Assembly: GCF_002754475.1 (NCBI RefSeq)
Contig: NZ_PEFL01000001.1
Span: 806,001-870,000 of the forward strand
Origin: Comamonas sp. 26
GTDB taxonomy: Bacteria > Pseudomonadota > Gammaproteobacteria > Burkholderiales > Burkholderiaceae_C
Reading direction: 5' to 3'
DNA: 64,000 nt
Positions 20,457-28,633 of this stretch are shown here, one piece after another (position 1 is the stretch's first letter; the number at the start of each line of letters is the position of its first letter). Position numbers and translations under genes: made by a program. The notes under the pieces were generated by a model. It saw only the letters and a list, made by a program, of their open reading frames with translations, made no database searches and was not told the DNA's origin.

Positions 20457-20807
20457 ATGGGCCTGAGCACCCACGTTCTCGACACCATGAATGGCTGCCC
20501 TGCTGCAGGCATGGCCGTTGAACTGTTTTCTACCGATGGCAATACTGCCACTCTGGTCAAGAGCCTGGTTCTGAACCATGACGGCCGCACTGATGCGCCT
20601 CTGTTCGACAACAACACCATCAAGGTTGGCACTTACCGCTTGACCTTTGACGTGGCTGCCTACTTCAAGGCCCGCGGCGTGGAACTGCCTGAGCCTAACT
20701 TCCTGGGCAAGGTCAGCCTGGACTTCGGCGTGGCCAACCCCGCCCAGCACTACCACGTGCCTTTGCTGGTCAGCCCATGGAGCTATTCCACCTACCGCGG
20801 TTCTTAA
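20457..20807 (+). CDS. uraH: 5-hydroxyisourate hydrolase (transthyretin-like)
   Basis: 116 aa from ATG 20457, preceded by GAGGAGA; the longer frame upstream begins inside the promoter. It hydrolyses 5-hydroxyisourate, the product of urate oxidase, to OHCU. The family's conserved residues are visible: His in L-S-T-H-V-L-D, Arg in H-D-G-R-T-D-A-P-L, His in Q-H-Y-H-V-P-L-L and the C-terminal Y-R-G-S. No signal peptide is seen, so it is cytosolic. It stands alone behind operator site C. Its substrate comes from PuuD and its product goes to UraD. Confidence 0.96.
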   Translation: MGLSTHVLDTMNGCPAAGMAVELFSTDGNTATLVKSLVLNHDGRTDAPLFDNNTIKVGTYRLTFDVAAYFKARGVELPEPNFLGKVSLDFGVANPAQHYHVPLLVSPWSYSTYRGS

Positions 20808-20849
20808 TTGACTGCGCGCGCCTCTTATTGAGGTGCGTAGTAAAAACAT

Positions 20850-20927
20850 GAGCGGCTTGCGCTAGTCATTTCTTGGTCTCAGCACGAAAGTGACCTGAAA
20901 CCTAGTCATGACATGCGCAAGCCGCTC
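20850..20927. terminator. Long hairpin with 13-bp arms after uraH
   Basis: GAGCGGCTTGCGC (20850-20862) pairs with GCGCAAGCCGCTC (20915-20927), then TTGTTTTT. The 52-base loop contains CTAGTCAT twice (20862-20869, 20902-20909) and can form smaller stems. It probably terminates uraH and may also act for the converging DoxX gene. The loop is unusually long for a simple terminator. Confidence 0.6.
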
Positions 20928-20941
20928 TTGTTTTTGAGAAT

Positions 20942-21331
20942 TTATTTGCCTTTGGAATAAGCCATGGCGATGACCACTGCGCTGACAAAGTAAAAAGCCT
21001 GCAGCTCCAGAGCCCAGCCGCCAGAGTTGTTCAGCATCAGAATCTGGTGGGTGTGCACCAGCGCAAATGCCACCAGCATATTCACTGCAATCACCAGCGC
21101 GGCGGGTACGACCCACAGGCCTACCAGCAGCAGCAGGGGCGCCACGACCTCACCCAGGTAAACGGCATAGGCCAGAAAGCCGGGTGCGCCAAGGGCGGCG
21201 ATTTTTGCCTCGATGCTGCCAATTCCGTAGCGAATCTTGGCCCAGCCATGAAGCAGCATGAGCAAGGCAAGTGTTACACGCAGCAGCACGATGGCTGCCT
21301 TGGGGTGGTGAAAATAATTCCAGAACTTCAT
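20942..21331 (-). CDS. DoxX family small membrane protein
   Basis: 129 aa with four hydrophobic segments (about 14-30, 50-68, 73-95, 105-125) and the family-type start R-V-T-L-A-L-L-M-L-L-H-G-W-A-K. DoxX proteins are poorly characterised inner-membrane proteins sometimes tied to thiosulfate or redox stress functions. It is monocistronic and convergent with uraH. There is no evident link to purine use. Confidence 0.82.
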   Translation of the reverse strand: MKFWNYFHHPKAAIVLLRVTLALLMLLHGWAKIRYGIGSIEAKIAALGAPGFLAYAVYLGEVVAPLLLLVGLWVVPAALVIAVNMLVAFALVHTHQILMLNNSGGWALELQAFYFVSAVVIAMAYSKGK

Positions 21332-21668
21332 TAGCTTCCTGTCATCAGCGCTATGAGCACATCAACAATGCTAGCGCCAATTTCAGCAGAGACCTGTCAT
21401 ACCCCAAACTTTGAGCAGGATTGAAGATGATGCAAAGACCAGACGTTTTTGTAAGAGTTCTTTAACAACAGGGCTTGCTTTCTGTAGGTCAATCGCGCAA
21501 TCTTTAACTGTGGGGGTTAATGAGCGATGCCCCGCACTAGCATGAACCCAACCCTGCTTCTGGCTGCTCTTGTGTCGGGGGGATGTGCAAGAGCGACTGA
21601 AGGCCAGACTGCAGGATCTTCTATCTCGAAAATGTCTGAATACATTCATCCCATGAAAGGATATTGGT
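21332..21668. other. Intergenic region between DoxX and YSC84 genes
   Basis: 337 bp that must hold both divergent promoters. No operator, repeat or extra gene was recognised. Confidence 0.4.
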
Positions 21669-22253
21669 ATGCGTCAAATTTCTTTGCGTTCTGTTGCAGT
21701 GGCTGTTGCCGTGACTGCGGGTGCAATGGCCATGACGGCCTGTACGACGACCAAGCCTGATACTGCATCGGCACCGCGCGCTGATGCGACTACGATCAAC
21801 ACACGCGCCAATGCGGCGCTGGAGCGCCTGTATCAGACAGCTCCCGGCTCCAAGGAAATGGTGCAGCGAGCCAAGGGTGTGCTGATCTTCCCGTCGGTGA
21901 TTGGTGGTAGCTTTGTGGTGGGTGTGGAGCATGGCCGTGGCGTGCTGCGCGTGGCTGGTAATAACCGCGGCTACTACAGCACAACGGGCGCATCCATTGG
22001 CTGGCAGGCTGGCGGCCAGTCCAAGGCTGTGATCTATGTGTTCAATACCCAGGAAGCGCTGGACAAGTTCCTTAAGAGCGATGGCTGGTCTGTGGGCGCT
22101 GATGCCACGGTGGCTGCTGGCAAGATCGGTGCTAATGGCAGCGTGGACACCACGACGGCCGGTGCACCCGTTACCAGCTATGTACTGACCAATGCAGGTC
22201 TGGAAGCGGGCGTTTCGCTGCAAGGCACAAAGATCACCAAGGTTGTCGAATAA
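21669..22253 (+). CDS. YSC84/SYLF domain lipoprotein
   Basis: 194 aa. The N-terminus is a signal with a lipobox (A-M-T-A-C), so it is probably an outer-membrane or periplasmic lipoprotein. From about residue 40 to the end it matches the SYLF (YSC84-like) lipid-binding domain: A-K-G-V-L-I-F-P-S-V-I-G-G-S-F-V-V-G-V and G-A-S-I-G-W-Q-A-G-G-Q. Bacterial members have no firm function. It is followed by a strong terminator. Confidence 0.85.
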   Translation: MRQISLRSVAVAVAVTAGAMAMTACTTTKPDTASAPRADATTINTRANAALERLYQTAPGSKEMVQRAKGVLIFPSVIGGSFVVGVEHGRGVLRVAGNNRGYYSTTGASIGWQAGGQSKAVIYVFNTQEALDKFLKSDGWSVGADATVAAGKIGANGSVDTTTAGAPVTSYVLTNAGLEAGVSLQGTKITKVVE

Positions 22254-22275
22254 GCCTTGCTTGATTCTTCAAAAC

Positions 22276-22301
22276 AAAAAACCGGCCTTGGCCGGTTTTT
22301 T
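22276..22301. terminator. Terminator after the YSC84 lipoprotein gene
   Basis: AAAAAACCGGCC pairs with GGCCGGTTTTTT over TT. It lies between converging genes, so it can work in both directions. Confidence 0.92.
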
Positions 22302-22330
22302 ATTGCCTGATGCGGCGCGCGTGCAGGGCC

Positions 22331-22810
22331 TTACTGACCCAGTTGGCCTTCGGTCAATGTATCGAGCTGAAAGCGGCCTGACTTGTCCCATAGCCAGGTG
22401 TCGGTGTACGTCACAGACTTTCCGGCGGCGGGGAAGGGAGCTGCGGCACGTACGGAGCGTTCAATCTCTGCCACCACTTCGGGGGCGTGGTTGGGTTTGC
22501 GCATCCAGTTCAGATTTCTCACACGGCCTTGTCCATCCAGCTGAACTTGCAGCACGCCAATGGCATACAGCATGGGCGGAAGCATGCCTTTGTAGATGCG
22601 GTTTGCATTGTTCTCATACAGGTGCTGCGCCGCTTGCTTGCGGTAACTGGGGCTGGCCTTATCGGCAGGCGTGACGCCTATGGATGGGCCTGGTGGTGCA
22701 GTCTGGCAAGCGGTAAGCAAGGCAGTGACTGTGGCAACCAGTCCAGTCATCAGCCAAGCTAATGGCTTGCGGCCTTGCGTTGCGCGGGTTGATTCTTGAG
22801 TATCAGACAT
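22331..22810 (-). CDS. Lipoprotein with TonB-C-like domain
   Basis: 159 aa from ATG 22810 (M-S-D-T-Q-E-S). A signal segment ending in A-L-L-T-A-C gives a lipobox near residue 36. The remainder (about 70-155) resembles the C-terminal domain of TonB-like periplasmic proteins (P-P-M-L-Y-A-I-G-V-L-Q-V-Q-L-D-G-Q-G-R-V). It has no TonB membrane anchor or proline-rich spacer, so it is not a full TonB. Function unknown. The upstream extension of the frame (to 22966) lacks good start features. Confidence 0.7.
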   Translation of the reverse strand: MSDTQESTRATQGRKPLAWLMTGLVATVTALLTACQTAPPGPSIGVTPADKASPSYRKQAAQHLYENNANRIYKGMLPPMLYAIGVLQVQLDGQGRVRNLNWMRKPNHAPEVVAEIERSVRAAAPFPAAGKSVTYTDTWLWDKSGRFQLDTLTEGQLGQ

Positions 22811-23010
22811 GTCGCCAAGCGTAGCCGGAAATGAGAAGGGTTCAACGCTATCGCGTTTATATCTGGCGCTGCGGAGTGCAAAAAACTGCAACGACTCGTC
22901 AATGTGCTGCGCAATAAGTATCTGATTAAGGCATTCATATAGCGGCACGACTATTGCTGTCTGCAAAATGCAGGAACATAGTGAATTCTGAAAGCTAGAA
23001 ACCAGCCGCC

Positions 23011-23841
23011 ATGTGGAGTGAAACGCAGCAGCAAATTTTGACCTACTTGAGCCAGCAGCCCTTGTGCTGGGTACAGGTGCAGGCCACTCGTGGCTCCGTG
23101 CCGCGAGAAGAGGGGGCCTGGATGGCCGTTTTTTCTGACGCAGTCATGGGAACGATTGGCGGCGGCCATCTTGAGTGGCAGGCCATTGCGCAGGCGCGTC
23201 AGTTGCTGGCGCAGTGGGCTGATCACCCCTCAGAGCCGCGTGAGCATGTGCAGCGCTATGCGCTGGGGCCCAGTCTGGGTCAATGCTGCGGTGGGGCGCT
23301 GGAGCTGCGTTATGCGTGGTTTAAGGCAGCGGATGCAGAGCGCCTGCGCGCCTTAATGCCCGAGCCGTCGCAATGCGTGGCTTTGTTTGGAGCCGGCCAT
23401 GTGGGTCATGCGCTGGTTCGGCTCCTGCGCAGCCTGCCGTACCGGGTGGTCTGGGTGGATAGTCGTGATGCAGTCTTCCCGGAGCAAGAGCAGATTGGTG
23501 TGCAATGCGAGCATTCCGACCCAGTGCAGGCGGCAGTGGCGCAACTGCCTGCGCAGTCTCAGGTGCTGATCATGAGTTTTAGCCATGCAGAGGATCTGGA
23601 GGTCGTTGCACAATGCCTGCTGCGCCAGCGCGAGCGGGGCGATTTGCCTTTTGTGGGGCTGATTGGCAGCAAGACCAAATGGGCAAGTTTCAGCAGCCGA
23701 TTGCGCAGCCGTGGTTTCAGCGACGCAGAGCTGGCGCACATCACCTGCCCGATTGGCGTGGCGGGCATTGTGGGCAAAGAGCCGGAAGTGATTGCGGTAG
23801 CTGTTGCCGCCCAGTTGTTGCAGCGAAGAGGTGTTGCGTAA
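23011..23841 (+). CDS. xdhC: XdhC, molybdenum cofactor chaperone for xanthine dehydrogenase
   Basis: 276 aa. XdhC binds the molybdenum cofactor, promotes its sulfuration and inserts it into xanthine dehydrogenase. The N-terminal XdhC/CoxI part has R-G-S-V-P-R-E-E-G, G-T-I-G-G-G-H-L-E-W and L-G-Q-C-C-G-G-A-L-E-L. The C-terminal Rossmann domain starts with V-A-L-F-G-A-G-H-V-G-H-A and ends with C-P-I-G-V-A-G-I-V-G-K-E-P-E-V-I-A-V. The usual xdhA and xdhB genes are not adjacent, which is unusual. It may serve them at another locus, or the exported Mo-hydroxylase encoded at 44416-49101. Confidence 0.93.
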   Translation: MWSETQQQILTYLSQQPLCWVQVQATRGSVPREEGAWMAVFSDAVMGTIGGGHLEWQAIAQARQLLAQWADHPSEPREHVQRYALGPSLGQCCGGALELRYAWFKAADAERLRALMPEPSQCVALFGAGHVGHALVRLLRSLPYRVVWVDSRDAVFPEQEQIGVQCEHSDPVQAAVAQLPAQSQVLIMSFSHAEDLEVVAQCLLRQRERGDLPFVGLIGSKTKWASFSSRLRSRGFSDAELAHITCPIGVAGIVGKEPEVIAVAVAAQLLQRRGVA

Positions 23842-23940
23842 TGCTGCATTGCACCAAAAAACAGGCGCTCAATCTGAAACTGGCTGGCATCTACGGGAAA
23901 TCACTAGGATGGTTTGCCCTGAATTTACATCTTTCGGAGC

Positions 23941-23962
23941 CAGAAAGTGCATACACTTTCTG
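23941..23962 (+). promoter_or_regulatory. Purine-regulon operator, site D (puuD promoter), best palindrome
   Basis: Left arm CAGAAAG, core TGCATACA (23948-23955), right arm CTTTCTG. The arms are perfectly complementary and only one position of the 22-base palindrome is broken (C for T in the core). It lies about 125 bp before the puuD ATG. It defines the consensus for sites A to C. Confidence 0.78.
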
Positions 23963-24087
23963 TCTACAGACTGGTCGCAGCGGTGCCTCGAAGCTTTTGC
24001 CTAGGGAGCGCGGCCTTTTCTTCTGCTCAGAGCGCCCGCAGTGGTGAGCAGCTTGCACGGCAGCCCCACGCTGCCAAGGTTAGAGCT

Positions 24088-25407
24088 ATGGAAAGCTACA
24101 TTCTCGACTGGGCCGGCCTGCTTTTGCGGTGGCTGCACGTCATCACCGCCATTGCATGGGTCGGTTCTTCATTCTATTTCGTGTTCCTCGATAGCAGCTT
24201 GACGCCGCCCGTGGACGACGATCTGAAGAAACAGGGCGTCAGTGGCGAATTGTGGGCAGTGCACGGCGGTGGTTTCTACCACCCCGTCAAGTTCAACGTC
24301 TCCCCTCCCAAGATGCCGGATCACCTGCACTGGTTCTACTGGGAAAGCTACAGCACGTGGCTGTCCGGTTTTGCCCTGCTGACGGTTTCCTACCTGTGGA
24401 ACGCCAACATCTACCTTGTCACTCCTGGTGATGCCAATGCCATGAGCGCACCTGCTGCTATCGGTTCGGCTCTGGCCTTCCTGGTAGTGTTCTGGCTGCT
24501 GTATGACTTTGTTTGCCGCACGTTCGGTCAAAAGAAAAACGGCGATGCGACGGTTGGTGCTCTGGTTCTGGTTCTGGTGTGTATTGCAGCTTACCTAGCT
24601 TGCCACATCTTCCCTGGTCAAGCAGCCTTCCTGCTGATGGGCGCGATGATCGCGACCTCCATGAGCGCCAACGTGTTCTTCTGGATCATTCCTGGCCAGC
24701 GCAAGGTGGTTGCGGCTTTGAAGGCCGGCGATCCCGTGGACCCACGTCACGGTCAGCGTGCCAAGCAGCGTAGCGTGCACAACACCTATTTCACTCTGCC
24801 TGTGCTGTTCGCCATGCTGTCGAATCACTACGGCTGGTTGTACAGCCATAAGATGAATTGGCTGGTGCTGATTGGCATGATGTTCGCCGGTGCAGCCATC
24901 CGTCAGTTCTTCGTGATGCGTCACGGCTACAAGCTGGGTCGTAACAGCCACCCATGGCCTTATGCAGCAGTTGGCGTTGCCGCTTTGCTGGCTGTGTTTG
25001 TCTGGCTCAAGCCCGCTCCTGCACCTGCCTCAGCAGCACCCACGGCTCCTGTTGCTGCTGTAACGACTGCACCCTCAGCCGCTGCTCCTGCTGCGACTGA
25101 GGGTGCTACCCCTGCAGTTGCACCTGCAGCGGACGCTGTTGTTGCTGCTGCACCCGCAGCTGGTGGCGAAGGCTTTGCCAAGGTCAACGGCATTTTCCAG
25201 CAGCATTGCGTGCTGTGCCACGGTGCTGCGATCCAGCAAAAGGGTGTCCGTCTGGATTCGCCCGAAGCTGTTAAGTCGCACGCTCAGCAGATCTACCAAC
25301 AGGTGGTTCAGCTGAAGAAGATGCCTTTTGGCAACCCCGGTGCACTGTCCGATGACGAGCGCAATCTGGTAAAGACATGGTATGAGTCCGGCGCTGCCGT
25401 TAACTGA
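24088..25407 (+). CDS. puuD: PuuD, membrane urate oxidase with C-terminal cytochrome c
   Basis: 439 aa from ATG 24088; the longer frame starts inside the operator. PuuD oxidises urate to 5-hydroxyisourate and passes electrons to a cytochrome c domain and so to the respiratory chain, with no hydrogen peroxide formed. About eight hydrophobic segments fill residues 1-305 (starting L-L-L-R-W-L-H-V-I-T-A-I-A-W-V-G). An Ala/Pro/Thr-rich linker spans roughly 310-360. The heme site C-V-L-C-H is at about 373-377 with a distal methionine in K-M-P-F-G-N. Its product feeds UraH. Behind site D, so probably co-regulated with uraH and the puuE operon. Confidence 0.95.
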   Translation: MESYILDWAGLLLRWLHVITAIAWVGSSFYFVFLDSSLTPPVDDDLKKQGVSGELWAVHGGGFYHPVKFNVSPPKMPDHLHWFYWESYSTWLSGFALLTVSYLWNANIYLVTPGDANAMSAPAAIGSALAFLVVFWLLYDFVCRTFGQKKNGDATVGALVLVLVCIAAYLACHIFPGQAAFLLMGAMIATSMSANVFFWIIPGQRKVVAALKAGDPVDPRHGQRAKQRSVHNTYFTLPVLFAMLSNHYGWLYSHKMNWLVLIGMMFAGAAIRQFFVMRHGYKLGRNSHPWPYAAVGVAALLAVFVWLKPAPAPASAAPTAPVAAVTTAPSAAAPAATEGATPAVAPAADAVVAAAPAAGGEGFAKVNGIFQQHCVLCHGAAIQQKGVRLDSPEAVKSHAQQIYQQVVQLKKMPFGNPGALSDDERNLVKTWYESGAAVN

Positions 25408-25533
25408 TAGCAGGTGTTTGTTCTGGGTAATTAAAGTCGTTGACTGGAAGTCAAAGTCGTAAACAGCGGCCTGGCATCCATGCGGCTTTCCGGGGAGGGC
25501 GGTTGCGGCATTAAAGTCGGAAACTCTATTTCC

Positions 25534-25574
25534 CTAATAGAAAAAGCGCTCGTTGTGAGCGCTTTTTCTATTAG
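25534..25574. terminator. 18-bp stem terminator after puuD
   Basis: CTAATAGAAAAAGCGCTC pairs perfectly with GAGCGCTTTTTCTATTAG over GTTGT. It lies 126 bp beyond the puuD stop. Internal T runs make it a plausible bidirectional terminator. Confidence 0.85.
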
Positions 25575-25989
25575 AAATTCAATGGATTGGCTTAGTGAGT
25601 GCAGGGCAAGCGTTAGGGATCCCGTGAGTAAATGTGAGAAGACCGCTAAAGGCTGATCTGAGCTATTTGCATTCCAGAACCCAAGCGGCGCAACGGTCTT
25701 TGAACGCCGTCTTTCCTGAACGATTACTTCTCCTTAAGAACTGGTGGTGTCTCGGCTTGAATGACCGCTTCTGCTTAAAGCGGCAGGCTCATACCAACTA
25801 AAAGCAGACAGTCGCTAACGATTGAAGCAGCCGTCGTGGAGTACCGTTCGCTTAAAGAAGCGCATCAAGGGGGATGTGCTGTAAATCTTGGACTGGTTAT
25901 GCGGCGATCCCGAGGATTTTGTGGATAGACCGGCAACACGGCGGCCTCGCCTTGTGATCTGCTTGGCTGCTTGTGCGTAATGGCATCTC

Positions 25990-26019
25990 CCTTCGAGCCT
26001 CAAGTTTGCGGCTCGAAGG
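25990..26019 (-). terminator. Hairpin after the TonB-dependent receptor gene
   Basis: CCTTCGAGCC pairs perfectly with GGCTCGAAGG over ten bases, 30 bp past the receptor stop. There is no T run on the minus strand, so it may stabilise the 3-prime end rather than terminate. Confidence 0.5.
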
Positions 26020-26048
26020 TGTCTGATGCAGTCGGGTCGATCCAGTCG

Positions 26049-28487
26049 TTAAAAGCGAGGTGTGTATTTCAAGGTGAGCATGATGTTGCGTGGATCGCCG
26101 TAGGTGGTGCCTGTGTACCCGGTGTAGCCGGGAACGATGTAGCGTTTATCAGCGATGTTGTTCAGGTTCATCGCTATGTTGACCTCTGGCGTGACCTGAT
26201 AGGCAATTCGCATATTCCATGTGGTGAAGCCGGCAATGTCGAATGAGCGGTCATAACCGAGCGTGTGGCTTTGCGTGGTAAAGCCGGCACTTGTGGTGAG
26301 GCGGCTCCAGTCGCCAGGCAGGCGGTAAGAGGCCCAGACGCGCAGCATGTGCTTGGGGGTCCAGGTGCTGAAGACCTTGCCCTGGTTGTCGGGGTCGCGC
26401 AAGAATTTGGTGGTATTGAAGGTATAGCCCGCCACCAATTGCAGATCGCGCAGTACTTCACCGCTCACCTCGGCTTCAAGGCCCTGGCTACGAACCTTGC
26501 CGGACGCCGTGGAGCAGAACCAGCCATCGCAGGCATAACCTGATGCGATATCGTTGACGCCACGGTTCTTGTGGTCGTAGCGGAACACCGCGAGCGAGGT
26601 GTTGACGCGCTTGTCCATCAACTCGCCTTTGACGCCGAGTTCGTAGTTCGATCCGATGACCGGCTCCAGCACCTTGCCTGCGGCCGTGCGTGCCGATTGT
26701 GGTTCAAACACACTGGTGTAGCTGCCGTAGGCCGACCATTGGGGGGTCAGCGTGTACACCAAACCGGCATACGGGATGATCTCGCCCGATGCGCGCATGA
26801 CTTCGCGGGTGTCGAACAGCGACCCTTTGTAGAGCAGGTCATACCAGCTGGCTCGCGCACCCACGATGGCAGTCAGCGGCTCGGTGAGTTGAGCGCGCCA
26901 ACTGGCATAGATGCCTTTTTGCTGCACGTCGTAGGATGAGAAAGCCTGCCGACCGCCACCCGCCAGCAGATTGTCCACGGTGGGCTTGGGGCGGTTGTGA
27001 TCGATGTTGAAAAGATTGCCGCCCGAGGTAAAGTTGCGGGCGTACATGTCGTCGGATTTGTACTTGGAGTAGTCCGCGCCCAGCGTTACTTCATGGCGCA
27101 GCCCCAGGGCATCGAAGCGGCCATTCACAAAAGCATCGAGCCCGACCTTGTTGGAGTCGAAGTGGGTGATCCAGTCTGCGTAGGTCATTCCGCTTCCGTC
27201 CGCAGCCACAGCGCCGTGCATGCGTTGGTGCGTGGAGTTGTTCGTCTCGCTCATGTGCAGGGCCGAAACCTTGAGCTTCCAGTCAGCGTTGAAGCGGTGA
27301 TTCAGATCGGCGTAAACCGTGGTCTGCTTGAGGTTGTCGCGGTTCCACAAAGCACCTGTGAACGTGGAACGGGGCAGTCCGACATCGCTGCCGTCTGCAC
27401 GCAGAGGCACGCCATAGATGAAGGGCCGCCCCTTGCTGTCCAGCTGACTCACTGCCAAGCCAACCGTCGTATCCGGGTTGATGTCGTAATCCAGCGCTGC
27501 ATACAGCGAGCGAGCACGCTCGTTCACATAGTCGACGAAAGAATGGCTGCGGGCCTCGTCCACCACGACCCGGCCGCGCAGCGTACCTTCTGCATTGAGC
27601 GGGCCTCCGGCGTCGAGTTGAACGCCGTAGCGATCCCATGAACCGGCACGCGTGGTCAGCGTCACGGTCTTCTCGTTTTGGCCGCGCTTGCGAACGAGGT
27701 TGACCGCGCCGCCGGGGCTGCCCCTGCCTTGCAACAGACCCGATGCGCCTCGCAGAACCTCCAGCCGGTCATAAAAGGCCATTCCCTCTGCAGCCCAGTT
27801 GCCGAGCGAGTACATGTTGCGAGGAATCGCGACGCCGTCGTATTGCCAGTTGTCAATCTGAAAGCCGCGTGCCGCCAAAACCATGCCCTGTCCGACACCT
27901 GTTACGCCCACCGTGCCGGTTGCAATGTTGGCAGCCTGCTTTAGATCCGTGATGCCTTGTTCGTCGAGCTGTTTGCGCGTGATCACGCTGATGGATTGTG
28001 GGATGTCTTTGAGCGCCTGATCGCCCTTGTTGATGCTCACCGCACGGGCGGCGAACGAGTCCGTGCCTTCGGTCGTGGCGCCACGTTCTTCCTGGGCTGA
28101 CACGGTCACCATCGGCATGGTTGCTGTGTCCGAGCTTTGCGACAGGCGTTGCACGACGACAGATGTTCCCTGTACTTCGGCATAGAGGCCACTACCCGCT
28201 AGCAAGCGATTCAGTGCTTCCCTCACGGTGAAGCGGCCTTGAACTGCGGGCGCGTTTCGGCCTTCGACCAAGGCTGGCTGCACCATCAATTCCAGGTGCG
28301 CTTGGCGTGCGAGAAGAACCAGCGCTTGAGACAGCGGTTGCGCGGCGATCTGGATTTCAACCGGCGCAGTCTGCCTGACAGGCGCACTTTCCGTTTGAGC
28401 CTGAGCAGCTGAGGTTGCTAAAAGCAGGGTGACAGCTGCTGCTAAGGGTGCTGTATGGAATCGGAAACGGGGGCGAGAACGGGACAT
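26049..28487 (-). CDS. TonB-dependent siderophore receptor with signalling (STN) domain
   Basis: 812 aa from ATG 28487 (M-S-R-S-R-P-R-F); further upstream ATGs lack a signal peptide in register. A signal peptide ends near A-Q-A-Q. Residues about 45-110 form the STN domain used to contact a FecR-type anti-sigma factor (A-Q-P-L-S-Q-A-L-V-L-L-A-R-Q). The plug follows (R-G-F-Q-I-D-N-W-Q-Y-D-G, L-E-V-L-R-G-A-S-G-L-L-Q-G), then the 22-strand barrel ending in aromatic F after L-T-L-K-Y-T-P-R. It resembles ferri-siderophore receptors of the FpvA/FoxA type. FecR and FecI genes lie just upstream, completing a cell-surface signalling unit. The siderophore is unknown. Confidence 0.92.
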   Translation of the reverse strand: MSRSRPRFRFHTAPLAAAVTLLLATSAAQAQTESAPVRQTAPVEIQIAAQPLSQALVLLARQAHLELMVQPALVEGRNAPAVQGRFTVREALNRLLAGSGLYAEVQGTSVVVQRLSQSSDTATMPMVTVSAQEERGATTEGTDSFAARAVSINKGDQALKDIPQSISVITRKQLDEQGITDLKQAANIATGTVGVTGVGQGMVLAARGFQIDNWQYDGVAIPRNMYSLGNWAAEGMAFYDRLEVLRGASGLLQGRGSPGGAVNLVRKRGQNEKTVTLTTRAGSWDRYGVQLDAGGPLNAEGTLRGRVVVDEARSHSFVDYVNERARSLYAALDYDINPDTTVGLAVSQLDSKGRPFIYGVPLRADGSDVGLPRSTFTGALWNRDNLKQTTVYADLNHRFNADWKLKVSALHMSETNNSTHQRMHGAVAADGSGMTYADWITHFDSNKVGLDAFVNGRFDALGLRHEVTLGADYSKYKSDDMYARNFTSGGNLFNIDHNRPKPTVDNLLAGGGRQAFSSYDVQQKGIYASWRAQLTEPLTAIVGARASWYDLLYKGSLFDTREVMRASGEIIPYAGLVYTLTPQWSAYGSYTSVFEPQSARTAAGKVLEPVIGSNYELGVKGELMDKRVNTSLAVFRYDHKNRGVNDIASGYACDGWFCSTASGKVRSQGLEAEVSGEVLRDLQLVAGYTFNTTKFLRDPDNQGKVFSTWTPKHMLRVWASYRLPGDWSRLTTSAGFTTQSHTLGYDRSFDIAGFTTWNMRIAYQVTPEVNIAMNLNNIADKRYIVPGYTGYTGTTYGDPRNIMLTLKYTPRF

Positions 28488-28633
28488 GCAAACACTCTCC
28501 AAAGATACGAAACAAGAATCGTTCTCAGGAAGACGCATGGCAATGCAAAACCCCAACCTGCAGGCACAATTTTTTTAAGCATGCCGTGATGGCCCTTTCC
28601 GCAACCAGGCCGCGATTGCAGCCAAGACATGCT

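Larger units (their letters stand above)
25408..26048. other. Intergenic region with repeat fragments, no gene
   Basis: About 640 bp without a convincing gene. It holds three AAAGTCG repeats (25433, 25453, 25513), the puuD terminator (25534-25574) and a 10-bp-arm hairpin (25990-26019). Around 25760-25815 are pieces such as GAATGACCGCTTCTGCTTAAAGCGG and nearby AAAGCAGACAGTCG that look like decayed palindromic repeats. A 62-residue minus-strand frame at 25815-26003 has no recognisable features. Confidence 0.5.

Noticed and set aside
25815..26003. Small minus-strand ORF beyond the TonB receptor gene
   Set aside because: No ribosome site, domain or repeat pattern; it lies in a region of repeat debris.
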